DNA of 64,000 nucleotides from Gentiana macrophylla (GCA_026214975.1 JAOBSW010000978.1:1-64000); one strand, 5' to 3'. Counted from the stretch's first letter, positions 34,721-47,105 are shown. Numbers and translations: made by a program. Notes: generated by a model from the letters alone, not told the origin.

Positions 34721-37619
34721 GCACGAAAGGCAAGTGGATTAATTGTTTTAGAGCACACCCTTATTTATCTATATCTACAACATTCTCCCACTTGCTCAAA
34801 ACAAGTGAGACGAATCCCTCAAATCTGCACCTCCAAGCGCATCTTAGTAATTCATTATTCCAAGCACGACCGGAGTGTGCCGCCACAGGTAGGTCAGTGA
34901 CCGGCGCCGCACTCGTAATCCGAATACCATGTGACTTGGTACATCGATCGTAGGATGTCGGCTTGAGTCAATCTTTGGGATCAAACGTCGCCTTTCCATC
35001 TAATCCGGTGGTACTATATCAATATGCCTTTGATTCAACACCGAGGATGAAATCGACTTAACGATCATCCTTCATCTGACCTAAAGTCAGAATCAGTGTC
35101 ATCACTTATATTCTAGTTTGCACCTGAATATACTAGCATATTATTCCTCATTCTCCCGAAGATACTTGAGGATTCACTAAACATCCCATTTCGTATTCAT
35201 CCTCAGGTTTAGATAACCATTCCTGAGAGGTAGGGTAGACTACATCGTTGAATGTTGCATAAATGCAAGAATATCTTAGCCAGGTGAATGGGTGGGATTT
35301 CCAATGATCGATTCTCGTGGATTTGAGCGAATCAACTCCTTTAGAATGAATCCCGATGGCATGTCAGACTTTGACTTCAGATAACACACCCATGTTGTTT
35401 CCAATCTGCTTGTTACCATTCACAAACACTAATCTACATACTACTTTACTAATATTGATGCCCGGCCTACGAAAGACTTATCAACATTCTCGGTCAAGTC
35501 CACATATTAAAATATATGACTTTGAAATGACTCGGAGGTTTGCTTTAATCCCCAAAGGATATAAGCTATGGTAGGAATCCTGCCAAAGGTTCTTTCTGAA
35601 TAAATTAAGATACCGTTAGTCTCGCAAAAAGGTCCGAGGAATCACCCCTATTTTTTCGCTTTGTAACGAATCCGCCATTTGTTCTTAGCTAAAAACCATC
35701 ATTTCGAATGAATTTAGATTCCGTTGTTTGACAAGGAAGTCTTAGGAATCACCCCTATTTCCCGCTTTCGATTTAAATCAAGCAAGACTCGAGTGGTAAG
35801 AGAGATCACGGTCCGGTTAACTCTCTACCTTTTAGTGAATCACCCCGAATTACTCACTTTGCGTTGAAAGTTAAACTTTCCTATTCATTCGACTCTTCTC
35901 CATGTAGTTCCAATTTCTCCCCACTTGGGCCCGAGATACTCGGGTGGTTCTACAAGAGTTTCAAATGCACTGGAGTATCATACTCCATTCACTGTGGTTA
36001 TGGCTTTTAAACCAACCTCTATGATCAGGATCCTATCTGATCCACGAAGGACTATAGGTCATCAATCTACCCTATAGACCATAAGGTCCTCGCAATGGGT
36101 AATGGACAAACCATACTCCCCTGCGTTCGGGGTGGAGTGATATCTTCGATCTAGTTTAGTAGTTTTTATTAGTGTTTTCACCAGCTGCCGGTGTTGGATG
36201 TGGATCGAACAAATCGATTAGTAACATCTTGAGTACAAATACTTCAAGATCTAAGGTTGTTATTTATAGACTCTATCAGACCGAGTTTGACAGTATTACC
36301 GTCATTCTCTGATTTTACGAGTTTTATAACCAACCTTTACTCAATGCATTAAGATATTTCACGTCCTGAACGTGTACGCAAAATTTCAGCCCTACCTTCA
36401 AGCACTCGGTGCTAAATGCCTCTATTTACGGAAGTGGGGTGAACCGAATTCACTCCTTATCCACAAATGCGTAGGCATCTTTTAGGTAGACTTCTCGGTT
36501 TTTCAATACAACCGTTATTTTGCAACCAATATCTTAAATGAGTTCAGCAGCGTATCGTAGCACATCAATAACTATGTAAGGCAAATTTGTGGTGTATCCC
36601 TTAGTGAAAACATTTCACTGGGAGGCAGGCCGAGCATCAGTCCCGAAGACTACGCAACAACCTATTTCTGAGTATGGAATACTCTATCTCTGGTGAAATC
36701 AGAGATTTCCTCCAAATATTTTTGAATAAACTTACCGGAGTTTCGAGTAGTTATCAGACAATATGTCACTACTCAGAAGCTCCCACTAGCTTGTATCTTT
36801 CATATGACCCCGAAGGTTGATATGAACAAGCTATGTAACTTCTTTAAATCTATTACCCTTTCCCGATTGAAAGGAAACTTAGGCATTGTTCCTTTGAGAC
36901 AGGGTTCCTTTGACTGGGAGATAGGAATCACCCTAAGCCAGTCTGCAGATCTTATCGTTAGGGAATATGCACTAATTAATAGTATATAAAGAAGTGTTTA
37001 TCGAAATACGGAAACCATTTGCGTTTATATATTTTAAGATGTGTTACTAATACCTTTTCAACAATGATAGTGGTTCTGACTTTATCAAACAAAAGTCCGA
37101 GTCTTGGATTCGTATACGATCGTTATATTCATCGTCAATAAGACAAACAAATTATCCTATTGAAAATGAATACGTTCGTTCCCAACGAATCCGAACACGT
37201 AAAATGAATTTTTACGTGATGCTCAAGAATTGAATCGAGATTCATTTCCTTATATCACTCCCACTAGTCAATGAAATAAGCGCCCGTTGTCTATTTTATT
37301 TATCGTTTAATGCAAAGCTACCTAGTTCTTCCAAAGAACTTTAGCTTTCAAGAAAATTGCTAGGATACATTGGACAGTGATCCGAAATCACTTTCATTAT
37401 CCTCTAATTTCCAATTTATTAATTTTCCGGTTTAGCCTTAAAACTACTTAGTCTAGATGACTAACACGTATAAACATTCTTTCCCATTCTCGACTTTCCT
37501 TAGATGGAAACATCTTGAACTAGCGATTCGTGTGAGTAGACACTACTCTTGAACCGTGGGACGTTGATGTTACTTGCTTGGACTATCGATTTTCTAATCG
37601 TTAAATCATAAGACCAAAT

Positions 37620-38010
37620 CTCCGACTAGTTTATCGGTTCCAAATACCGTCTAACTAGCAACACTTTGTATTTATGATTTTTCAAAGATCGAAAATCCCC
37701 GTAACTAAGCTCCCACTAGTTTATCGAGCCCAAATACTTGTCTAACTAGAAATGCTTTGTTCATGATGTTTCAACGATTATAAAATCTCCGAACTAAGCT
37801 CCTACTAGTTTATCGGTTCCAAATCTTGTGTAACTAGTAACGCTTTATTCTTGTTTTTCCAATAAATGGAGAAACTTACATGCGATCTATTACACATTTC
37901 TAATAATTCGAAAAACAACACATCATAAGGCTAAGGCTCCCACTAGTTTATCGGTTCCAAATACCGTCTAACTAGCAACGCCTTATGTATATGATTTTCC
38001 AATTTTTCAA
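37620..38010. repeat. Four-copy local repeat in the copia-type interior
   Basis: ACTAGTTTATCGGTTCCAAA or a close variant, then TACCGTCTAACTAGCAACGC and a TTT-rich end, occurs four times (starts near 37624, 37707, 37803 and 37942). Spacing is 80-140 bp. The units are diverged and unevenly spaced. Confidence 0.85.
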
Positions 38011-38811
38011 TTTAGAAATTTGTTGTGTAATTACACTTTTAAAATTCACTAAATGAATTTTATCTGATAGTCCTATGTCATCTTTTGTAAACTAAGTATG
38101 GTCGTCTCTCGTTCAACACGAGTGACACCCGTGACACACCTGTACTATGTCACTTAAGTTTTTAAAGGCTCAAGAGAAAAATTTCTTCCGAAAAGTTAAC
38201 TGCATTTATTGATAATTACAACGTACTTGTTACTTTCCACATTTTTTAATGAAGTTCTATTACTAACAGTTTAGTAACCTAGAGATTTAGTTGTAAATAA
38301 AATGACAGAAAGTTAAATTCAAAAATAAATTTTCACTACTAGATTTATTTTAGGAATAATAAACTATAAAAAGAGTTTATCCTACCATTCCAAGGATTTA
38401 ACCTCGCATAAGATCTTGTCGAGAGAGGTCGATATCAAAGACTATGATGGTCAAACTGAGACAATCTCTCTCAATGATTAAGCTTGAGAATCGAACATCT
38501 CACGGGAATTAGACATCCGGACCTTAATCATTGATTACCTTCCTTTTCTAGCCTAGATATTTCAAAAATATCCATAAAGAGTGTGACCTACTATATCATA
38601 TCTCGAGTACGCCCGAGTATGCCTACGAGAGGCGTGTCAATGACCCAACGAGTACCAAATCCTATCCTTTCGGAGACCAAGCCTTGAATTTTGATAGCGG
38701 TGAACACCATCCGAAGGGGCCGAAATCAAAGCGCACGAGGCGTCACCATTCTCTCACGTGCTTGCATCTATAGTAGAGGCCGTGGGGTTACTGTCGCTTT
38801 CCCGCTCCCAC

Positions 38812-39087
38812 TCAATATTTTGAAAAAGTGGTGGGTTTACTAATTACGGTTTTGGCCTTGACAATAAGAAACAATAAATCAAAGTACTCGAATAGGTCGG
38901 TTATGTAGGCAAGCCTACGCCGTCTTATTCGTTGGAACATATGTGATGATTCAGGCCAATCCGGCGGGAGAAGCCCGCTTAGCCCAATAAAAGGCTTATC
39001 GACTATGCTAAGTCCTATCGAATCTGGCAGAACGTACATCACACGTGGAGGGAGTCGATTGAGCGAAGCTCGGTTGAACTCGCCCAA
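38812..39087 (-). CDS. Hypothetical 91-codon ORF in the copia-type interior
   Basis: The ORF reads MGEFNRASLNRLPPRVMYVL and ends VISKPTTFSKY. It contains a basic run (FQRIRRRRLAY) and a hydrophobic stretch (YFDLLFLIVKA). I do not recognise it, and there is no sign of expression beyond its openness. It is the longest ORF wholly within this interior and may be chance or a remnant. Confidence 0.2.
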   Translation of the reverse strand: MGEFNRASLNRLPPRVMYVLPDSIGLSIVDKPFIGLSGLLPPDWPESSHMFQRIRRRRLAYITDLFEYFDLLFLIVKAKTVISKPTTFSKY

Positions 39088-39587
39088 CCATGGTTAGACC
39101 ATTTCCAACCCATGTACTAAGATTCTCCGATTTCTAAGTTGTCACCCAAAGCGTAATCTCGCTTTTTTTTAAGGTGGGTTCACCGAGAAGCCATCACCGA
39201 AAAAGCTCAACGATTTATCCAAGTGGGATTCACCGAGAATCCATCACTAAAATCGTAACGATTGACATAAACCCGGTCCTCGTTTTTATAATTAGCTACT
39301 TATTATTTAACTACCACATATTAAATTAATAAGCATTCATACTAATTATTCGAGTTATACATGCCTAATTTATTCGAAATAAACTAGCTACATGTATGCA
39401 TTGGAGTGGAATCATGATATGATGCATGTCATGGTAATTTTCGGTTATATCATACAATTTTCGATCATACGAAAAATAACGGAAAAATAAACACCGAGAT
39501 GGATCGTTGGTACCCCGTGATCTAACCTATTAAAAAAACACAAACCCTAACTAGGGTTTACTATTTTCTAATCTGCTGCTTCTGCGT

Positions 39588-40078
39588 ATTATCGAAGATC
39601 GGAAATCCAAACGAGACTTGATCGTCATGAAACTTTATGGATCTGTTCTTCACTCCGCCTACTTCAATCTGAACGGTTGGATCTTCGTTTCAATGGTCCA
39701 ATTTTCTCCAGCAATCCGCCGATCTAACTGCTGCATCTGTTAATAACTGCGGCGCAACAGTGTCTTCCTGGGGACGATCGGGCATCGAGACAAATCCCGA
39801 TCGACCTTATATTTTTAGGGCTTGTTCATAACTCCATGGTAGTCGATCTGAACGGTCGGATCTGTGTTTCAATGGTCCAATCTCTTCCAGAAATTCGATG
39901 AACTCACAGCTAGGGGTTTTAATGCCTGCTGTGCTTTTCTGTTACAGCAGCAACTTTATAGCAGCGATCGGACATCGATATCGACTCCGATCGTCACGAA
40001 ATTTTGAGGGCATGTTCTTCTACTTTTATTCTTCATTCTGACCGGAGGGATTATCGTTTCAACGGCTCAAACTCCGGA
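39588..40078. repeat. Three-copy repeat of about 190 bp in the copia-type leader
   Basis: Units contain a GATCGG..ATCGA stretch, CCGATCGTC or a variant, TTCTTCA, then TCTGAACGGTTGGATC and GTTTCAATGGTCCAA with variants. They start near 39590, 39776 and 39966. The array lies just downstream of the primer site in the element's own direction. Confidence 0.8.
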
Positions 40079-40349
40079 AAAAAATAAAAACGGAACAGCA
40101 ACAAAAAGATCTACTTCTAGGAAATTAAAATTACAAAATTTCCTATACTCATATAAACGAATTTATATGAGTTTACAATAGATCTAACGAGTAAACAATA
40201 CCAACCTCAATCCATCTCTTCAACCACAACAATCACAAGCATACAATCATGATTAAATTCGAATTTTACCAAAAAACGAAATAAAACATCTAAAACATGC
40301 TTTTCCACTCCAAGATCTAAAATTCATATACTTTGATCGTTAGATCAAA

Positions 40350-40362
40350 GGCTCTGATACCA
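40350..40362 (-). promoter_or_regulatory. Primer binding site of the copia-type element
   Basis: TGGTATCAGAGCC on the minus strand matches the complement of the initiator methionine tRNA 3' end over 13 bases, two bases from the 5' LTR. Confidence 0.93.
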
Positions 40363-40364
40363 CT

Positions 40365-42185
40365 TGTTAGATGTAATATCGTCGGATCAATCATGGATTG
40401 ACCCGATTACGCAGCGGAAGGCATCAGATCTAGATCTAAACGAAACAAAATACATAAATAAAAGATCTAATCCTACAAGGGGGTTGGATTTTTACCTTTT
40501 TATGGTGCTTAACTCCAAGAACAAAGTAGTATCCACGCAAGTTGAGAAGCCCTGACCTTCCAACGCGTGTCTCCCAAAGAACACCAGGTGGATGGTGTTT
40601 CCCCGCCCGGACCTCCTTGATATGCTACGGAAAAATCCGAAAATTTTTCCAACTCGAACCCTAAGAATAGAGGCCGAAATTTTCAGCCAATTTCTCTTGT
40701 GAATAGTGACGTGAATAGTGTGTTTCAAAAGGCTTGGAAGAACTCTCTTTATATAGGAGAGTAAAACTTAACCTCCAAGGATTAAATAATTAAGAGATAA
40801 TTATTACATTAATCCTTTTTCCAAATAAAAGATAAATAAAATAATTATCCCAAACAAATTAGGATAAATCATATTATTATCTAATATTTCATGAATTATC
40901 ATTTAACAAATAAAAGATAAATCACACATTAAATAATTATCCAAGAAAACTAATTTCTTAATAATATATTAATGCAAATATGCGCCCCAACACTTAGTCA
41001 AATAAGTCATGCTAAGATATTTCTATATTTGACCAATTAGGTCAAAAGGTCAACACACCAAATTTAGCTTGAGTCCACTTAAAATGTCTTTTCCGTGTAT
41101 TTAATTATTTAGTCCAACTAAACAATTAATCCACATATCAATTAAATAGCCCAATCCACTATTTAATTATAATTGAGGTGCAACGACGAGAAACCTATAT
41201 GCTATATTAGAGCCACGTCGGGGACCATGGACCCATATTCGAGTGGCTACAATAAATTAGATAAAATTATTCGTCAGACAGAATAATTATATCCAACTTA
41301 TTAATTCCGGGATTACACCACCATAAACCCGAAACTAAACTCTATCGAATATAGATAACTTACACTCAAATTATGAGTCGAAAGCGTCCACTGATATAAT
41401 CATTACATACGGATAAATCCTCCATAGACTGTTCACTTCGATTCGGGATATTTCCGTAAACCCTTCTCAAAACATATTATCCTTATTTACCATTAACCCC
41501 CTAGTGATCAATTAGTTCATATTCAATATAATATGAACTCGGCCGATCGATCAGCCTGTGGTCAACAAATAAAGGCTCGCTCTCTACTCCCGAGGAAGGA
41601 ATGGATTCCATATCTCGTGATAGCACAGACCACTCACTCATTCCGAATAGAGCCAACGAGAAGTGTTGGACCACATACTTCAAGTGATCCTTACTAACAC
41701 ATCAAACTCTACCCTAGTCTAAGCGATTAAATGCCGTGATCACCTCAGGATTAAGATTAATCCATACATGATCATCTTGTGATTCGATAAGAATTCTCGA
41801 CACGGAATTATATCGAGAACTCAAATCAAATCGGTCCAACCCTATATGATTATCATCATATATAAATGCCCCACTAGGTACCCTATTACCGAGCTGATCC
41901 GGATAAGATCACACACCTAAAGTGTTCTCGGGCGCATTAATAGCAAATTAATCATGAGACCCGCATCATTAATAAACGCGCTACGGACTAAGTTAATTTT
42001 AAGTACATCTCACTAACTCAATCCTCTTGTGTATAGCCATACACCGAGTTATGTGATTACATAAACGAGGTACTTAGGGTTTTCAGTAGTGTCTTAATTA
42101 TAAACATACATGCATATAATAAGATGAATTATTAATTACGTCCTAAAACAATTATATAATTGTCTTTCGGGCACTACACCTAACA
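40365..42185 (-). repeat. 5' LTR of the copia-type element
   Basis: This 1,821 bp LTR runs from TGTTAGATGTAATATCG to GCACTACACCTAACA on the plus strand. TATATAAA on the minus strand at 40748-40755 is a likely promoter. The target duplication GTTCA follows at 42186-42190. Confidence 0.95.
40748..40755 (-). promoter_or_regulatory. TATA box in 5' LTR of the copia-type element
   Basis: TATATAAA on the minus strand in CTCCTATATAAAGAGAG lies about 390 bp before the LTR end in the element's direction. It is also present in the other LTR near 33278-33285. Confidence 0.6.
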
Positions 42186-42269
42186 GTTCAAACTCCTTCA
42201 ATGTGGCTGATTTGCACCCATTTGACAACCCTGATGATCTGAGGATGATCCTTCACAACCGGGAGGGTC
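42186..42269 (+). pseudogene. 3' end of integrase coding sequence, element 2, after the insertion
   Basis: Joined to 32893 (less one GTTCA) this continues the integrase: the NSFNVADLHPFDNPDDL wording seen in element 1, then a one-base loss near 42247, then the polypurine-rich GGGAGGGTC before the 3' LTR. Confidence 0.85.
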
Positions 42270-43131
42270 TGATATGAATCCGGATCCACAACCTACACAT
42301 GATCCGCTAACATTTCGGGTTGGACCTGAAACTCGGCTTCAAAGTAAAAAGAGGCTCAAAGCTTTGAAAAAATTAGCCCAAGTAATAATGCAAGAGTCCA
42401 AGACCAATGATGAAGATTCTGAAGTAACCAAGTCCATCATTTATGCGTGTGGGCTGCCAGAATAAATGGCCCAACACTTTTGCCTTTATTATGATAATAT
42501 AATATATATTATATTATGCAATATTACTTAAATGAATGACAAAAACGTGGCTGAATAAGGAGAAGAAATGGCGCCACTTTTTGCTGATTTTGGAAGATGG
42601 AAAGACAAGTTTTGGAAATGCAAAATACATTAAATCAAGGATTTCAAGAGTCCAAGCATTTATTCAAGATACATTGATTAATGATGCTTGGAAAACCAAG
42701 AGTTTGGGGCGCCACTTTTATCCTAGTTTTTAGAAAAACTTTTCATCTTACTTTTCTATCTATTATTGTCCTATAAATACCCAAACTATTGTAACTTGTA
42801 ATTCAGCCTTTTGAAATCAATTAATCAAATTATATTTGTTCTTCACTTGGAAAAGTGTTGTGTGAGTTTCTCTGGAAAGGGCTCGGATTATCAAGGACTT
42901 GAGCAATCCTTGTGGTTATCCATATACCAAGGTGCTTAGAAACATGTTTTCTAAGTGTTGAGGTTTTATTCCAAGGTGCCTTCACACGGGTTGTGATTGT
43001 GTCGCGGAGCTTATTATTCCAAGGTGCTTCCACACAGGTTGTGGTTGTGTCAAGGACTTCCAAATACCTTCAAATCCACGATCCTAAGTATTCATTCGAT
43101 CTGAAGCCTTCCTCCGGGCGGTTTCGCATCA
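42270..43131 (+). repeat. 3' LTR of CRM element 2
   Basis: This 862 bp LTR begins TGATATGAATCC and ends TTTCGCATCA, followed by TATAA. It matches 27066-27936 closely and has a short deletion where the other reads GGAATTCAAATCTCGG. Confidence 0.95.
42274..42465 (+). pseudogene. LTR-encoded pol tail, element 2 (3' LTR)
   Basis: This 63-residue tail has GPETRLQSKKRLKALKKLAQ and YACGLPE. The frame of the tail enters from DPSQPGGSD across the LTR start. In an intact element this would be the C-terminus of the pol polyprotein. Confidence 0.65.
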
Positions 43132-44669
43132 TATAATTATAGTAGAGTTTACTCAAAATGAGGGTTTACTGCTTTTTATATATTATTGTATTAGAGTTTA
43201 CTCATAATGGGGGTTTACAACTTTTGGTTTATAATTATAGTAGAGTTCACTCAAAACGGAGGTTTAAAAGTTTTTGTATATTATTGTATTAGAGTTTACT
43301 CAAAACGGGGGTTTACAACTTTTTGTATATTATTATATTAGAGTTTACTCAAAATGGGGGTTTACAACTTTTTCTATATAATTATATTGGAGTTCACTCA
43401 AAACGGAGGTTTACAACTTTTTGTATATAATTATAGTAGATTTTACTCAAAACAGGGGGTTTACAACTTTTTGTAAATAATTGTATAGTAGAGTTACTCA
43501 AAACAGGGGTTTACAACTTTTTGTATATTATTGTATTAGAGTTTACTCAAAACGGGGGTTAATAATTTTTGTATATAATTATAGTAGAGTTCACTCAAAA
43601 CGGAGGTTTACAACTTTTTGTATATAATTGTATAGTAGAGTTTTATCAAAATGGGGGTTTCACTCAAAACGGGGGTTTACAACTTTTTGAATATTATTGT
43701 ATTAGAGTTTACTCAAAACAGGGGTTTACAACTTTTTTTTATATAATTATACCAAAGTTCATTCAAAACGGAGGTTTACAATTTTTTGTATATAATTATA
43801 GTTGAGTTTACTCAAAATCGGGGTTTACAACTTTTTGTAAATAATTGTATAGTAGAGTTTACTCAAAACGGGGTTTTACAACTTCGTATATTATGGTATA
43901 AGAGTTTACTCAAAACGGGGGTTTACAACTTTTTGTGTATAGTTGTATTGTAGATTTACTCAAGATGGGGGTTTACAACTTTTTGTATATAATTGTATAG
44001 TAGAGTTTACTCAAAACAGGGGTTTACAACTTTTTGTATATTATTGTATTAGTGTTTACACAAAACGGGGGTTAACAACTTTTTGTATATAATTATAGTA
44101 GAGTTCACTCAAAATGGAGGTTTACAACTTTTGCATATAATTATAGTAGAGTTTAGTCAAAACAGGGTTTACAATTGTAAATATTTGTATAGTAGAGTTA
44201 CTCAAAACGGGGGTTTACAACTTTTTGTATATTATTGTAATAGAGTTTACCTAAAACGGGGGTTTACAACTTTTTGTATATAATTGTATAGTAGAGTTTA
44301 CTAAAAGCAGGGATTTACAAGTTTTTGTACAATAAAATGGGGGTTTATATCTTTTGTATATAATTGTATAGTAGAGTTTACTCAAAACGGGGGTTTACAA
44401 CTTTGTATATAATTGTATTAGAGTTTACTCAAAACGGGGGTTTACAACTTTTTGTGTATAATTATAGTAGAGTTCACTCAAAACGGAGGTTTAGAACTTT
44501 TTATATATAATTATAGTAGAGTTTACTCATAATGGGGGTTTACTAATTTTTATATATTATTGTATTAGAGTTTACTCATAACAGGGGTTTACAACTTTTG
44601 GTTTATAATTATAGTAGATTACTCAAAACAGGGGTTTACAACTTTTTGTATATTATTGTATTAGAGTTG
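43132..44669. repeat. Tandem satellite, segment 6
   Basis: It resumes with the target duplication TATAA. The monomers flanking the CRM element rejoin into a unit seen intact near 25490-25560, showing a clean insertion. The segment ends at solo LTR copy E. Confidence 0.96.
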
Positions 44670-45351
44670 TGATGTGATATATGATGAGCTTTATGATGAG
44701 GAGCTAGATCCATTAGCACCCATGAAGAAGAGTGATCCATTGGTCATTAGAGATGGACCTTTGACAAGGCTCCAAAGGAAGAGAATGAGAGAAGCCTTGA
44801 ATACCTTGCTAAAAGAAATCAATGACGAGTATGGGCAGCCCAAAAGGAGTGATGAAGCTTCAATATTATACATTCACTACGCTTTTGGGCTTAAGGAAAA
44901 TGCTTATTTTAATCAGTCTTTTTATTTCAGTTTTGTGTCAATAAAGGCTAGCTGGGCCTGAAGTGTGGTTTGGTGAAGCCGATCTAGTGTGAGGCGCATT
45001 TTTCATTTAGGTTTGTTTAGTTTTCATTAGTTTTCCGTCCCACATTGGAAGATAGAACATTGAGTCAGTTTTTGTAGCCTATATATAGGCCAACACTATC
45101 TCTTTTATGAACACCATATATTTGAGTGAAATTTTATTATTTGATTAAGCTTGTCTTAATTGTGCACGTTTATGTGTGAGATTCTCTTGGATTGGAGGAT
45201 CGCCCCTTTGAGAACTTATCAGCGTAACCGAGCATTACGTTGTGGCGTTCCAACCGTAGTCATAGATTAAGATACGGATCATAGCTCTTATTGGTTACAA
45301 TTCAGTTTCTTCCTGGGCAAACAAAGGATTTGATTCGTAAGGATCACATCA
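44670..45351 (+). mobile_element. Solo LTR copy E
   Basis: This 682 bp copy begins TGATGTGATATATG and ends GGATCACATCA. AGTTG lies on its left and AGTTT on its right, like copies B to D. Units to its right match those after the other copies; units further to its left differ. Its tail ORF is at 44674-44961. Confidence 0.93.
44674..44961 (+). pseudogene. LTR-encoded pol tail in solo LTR copy E
   Basis: It is the same tail as copy D, with GPLTRLQRKRMREAL and ending FNQSFYFSFVSIKASWA. No element body is attached. Confidence 0.65.
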
Positions 45352-46121
45352 AGTTTACTCAAAACAGGGGGTTTACATGTTTTTGTATATAATTATCGTA
45401 TAGTTCACTCAAAATGGGGGTATACAACTTTTTGTATACAATTGTATAGTAGAGTTTCCTCAAAACAGGGGTTTATAACTTTTTGAATATAATTGTATAG
45501 TAGAGTTTACTCAAAACGGGTGTTTACAACTTTTGTATACTATTGTATTAGTGTTTACACAAAACGGGGGTTAACAACTTTTTGTCTATAATTATAGTAG
45601 AGTTCACTCAATATGGAGGTTTAAAACATTTTGCATATAATTATAGTAGAATTTACTCAAAACGGGGGTTTACAATTGTAAATAATTGTATAGTAGAGTT
45701 ACTCAAAACGGGGTTTACAACTTTTTGTATATTATTGTATTAGAGTTTACTCAAAACAGGGGTTTACAACTTTTTGTATATAATTGTATAGTAGAGTTTA
45801 CTAAAAACAGGGGTTTACAACTTTTTGTACAATAAAACGGGGTTTATATCTTTTTGTATATAATTGTATAGTAGAGTTTACTCAAAACGGGGGTTTACAA
45901 ATTTTTGTATATTATTGTATTAGAGTTCACTCAAAACGGGGTTTACAACTTTTTGTATATATTGTATTAGAGTTTACTCAAAACGGGGGATTACAACTTT
46001 TTGTATATAATTATATTAGAGTTCACTCAAAACGGAGGTTTACAACTTTTTGTATATAATTATAGTAGAGTTTACTCAAAACGGGGGTTTACAACTTTTT
46101 GTAAATAATTGTATAGTAGAG
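45352..46121. repeat. Tandem satellite, segment 7
   Basis: Satellite between solo LTR E and the inverted LTR insertion. It ends TAGAG (46117-46121), the target duplication of that insertion. Confidence 0.96.
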
Positions 46122-46122
46122 T

Positions 46123-46326
46123 GATACATATCATGGAAGTTCAAATATCCATCTTGAAGATGATGCAAGTGAGGATCCACTTCAAATTCAAGAAGGACCA
46201 ATGACGAGAGCTCGGAAGCGAAGACTCGAAGAGGCGTTGAAAAAATTAGTTCTTTCATTATCTTATAATCGAGTGGGAGAGGAAAACTTGTCTATTTTAT
46301 TATTATTTACATGTAATAAGGGGTAG
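46123..46326 (+). pseudogene. LTR-encoded pol tail, third family
   Basis: Starting from codon GAT at LTR base 2 it reads HLEDDASEDPLQIQEGPMTR, then ARKRRLEEALKKLVLS and a stop after FTCNKG. The GPMTR plus basic motif matches the tails of the other two families in the same position and phase, so it is the end of a pol polyprotein. Confidence 0.65.
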
Positions 46327-46738
46327 GGGGTATTTTTGGGAGTTTTGACCAATTTTGAACAACCCTTCCCAAAATGGCAGTTTTGTCAAACCCGACCTTC
46401 GGCTTTCCATTTTGGGAAACTAAACCCTCCATTCCCAAGTACCCTATACCTTAAAGGTATTTGAGGCCCTACCCTACAATAATCTACCCTTTTTACCCTT
46501 CAAAAACCCGATACCTTTTTCACTTTAAATTTTGGAAACTATCCCTACTAAAAATGGACCTTGTCCAAGATTGCACCCAAGACATGTCCAAGACTTGTCC
46601 TAGACATGCCTTGGACGTGGCTTAAGTCTCCCACATCGGTTTTAGCATGATTCTAACTCCCAAACTCAAAACTATAAATATTTTTGTCCCACATTGCTAG
46701 TTTGGGAGTAGCTAGTTATTTTGAATTCTATATAAGGA

Positions 46739-46746
46739 TTGTAACT
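46739..46746 (+). promoter_or_regulatory. TATA box in third-family LTR
   Basis: TATATAAG in GAATTCTATATAAGG is the likely U3 promoter. Confidence 0.5.
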
Positions 46747-47094
46747 TGCCTTGTATAAACGAAGATATATTTGAGTGAAAATATTATATATTTCAAGTTT
46801 CAGTGATTGAAACAAACAGTTAAAACTTTTCCTTGTGACTGGGTGAAGGGTTAACTCGAGAATATATCAAAGGTGTGAGCAACCTTTGTGCGACATTCTC
46901 AAACTTGGAGAAACCCGAAGTGCGATTCCGAGGGTGGATCTAAGCTTGCTCCTATCTTTGTTCTTCATTTTCGTTCTTATTATCCTAATCTAGTAAGTAT
47001 TTCGATTTTCCTTCTTGTTTTCTTTTCAATAAAATGTGTTATTAGCTTAATTAGCAAGAACACTTAAATCTAGATCCTAGTTTTTCATATCATT

Positions 47095-47105
47095 TGGTAT
47101 CAGAG
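47095..47105 (+). promoter_or_regulatory. Primer binding site next to third-family LTR
   Basis: TGGTATCAGAG lies two bases after the LTR, as in the other gypsy elements. Confidence 0.9.

Larger units (their letters stand above)
34710..40364 (-). other. Non-coding interior of the copia-type element
   Basis: No coding sequence of a known family was found in any frame. The motif CTCCCACTAG or CTCCCACTTG (minus: CTAGTGGGAG or CAAGTGGGAG) recurs near 34711, 34790, 36780, 37258, 37701 and 37939. A pair of AGGAATCACCCCTATTT stretches occurs near 35637 and 35742. Two local repeat families are listed separately. Short ORFs (for example 35356-35574 and 36804-36989) show no recognisable domain. Confidence 0.8.
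32894..42185 (-). mobile_element. Copia-type LTR element without coding capacity (LARD-like), minus strand
   Basis: This 9.29 kb element has 1.8 kb LTRs (32894-34709 and 40365-42185), TGTTAG...CTAACA/CCTAACA ends and GTTCA target duplications. The orientation comes from the primer site TGGTATCAGAGCC (40350-40362, minus) beside the right LTR and the polypurine AAGTGGGAGAT (34710-34720, minus) beside the left LTR, a pairing usual for Ty1/copia elements. The 5.66 kb interior has no gag or pol and no long ORF, so it is a large retrotransposon derivative that must move by proteins supplied in trans. It is inserted in the integrase of CRM element 2 and is therefore younger than that insertion. Confidence 0.92.
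27066..43131 (+). mobile_element. CRM-type Ty3/gypsy element 2 (autonomous type), split by nested insertion
   Basis: LTRs at 27066-27936 and 42270-43131 are flanked by perfect TATAA duplications (27061-27065 and 43132-43136). The interior has a methionyl-tRNA primer site, gag, protease, RT, RNase H and integrase in the gypsy order, and a purine-rich GGGAGGGTC before the 3' LTR. Without the 9.3 kb insertion at 32894-42190 the element is about 6.8 kb. Wording such as [37 protein letters not shown] and a pol tail inside the LTR places it in the CRM chromovirus clade. At least four small frameshifts make this copy non-functional. Confidence 0.94.
46122..47092 (+). repeat. LTR of third CRM-type family
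   Basis: TGATA...TATCA ends, a pol tail at its start, CCCACATCGG and CCCACATTGC motifs, and TATATAAG at 46739-46746. It is followed two bases later by the primer site. It is the only full LTR of this family here. Confidence 0.9.
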
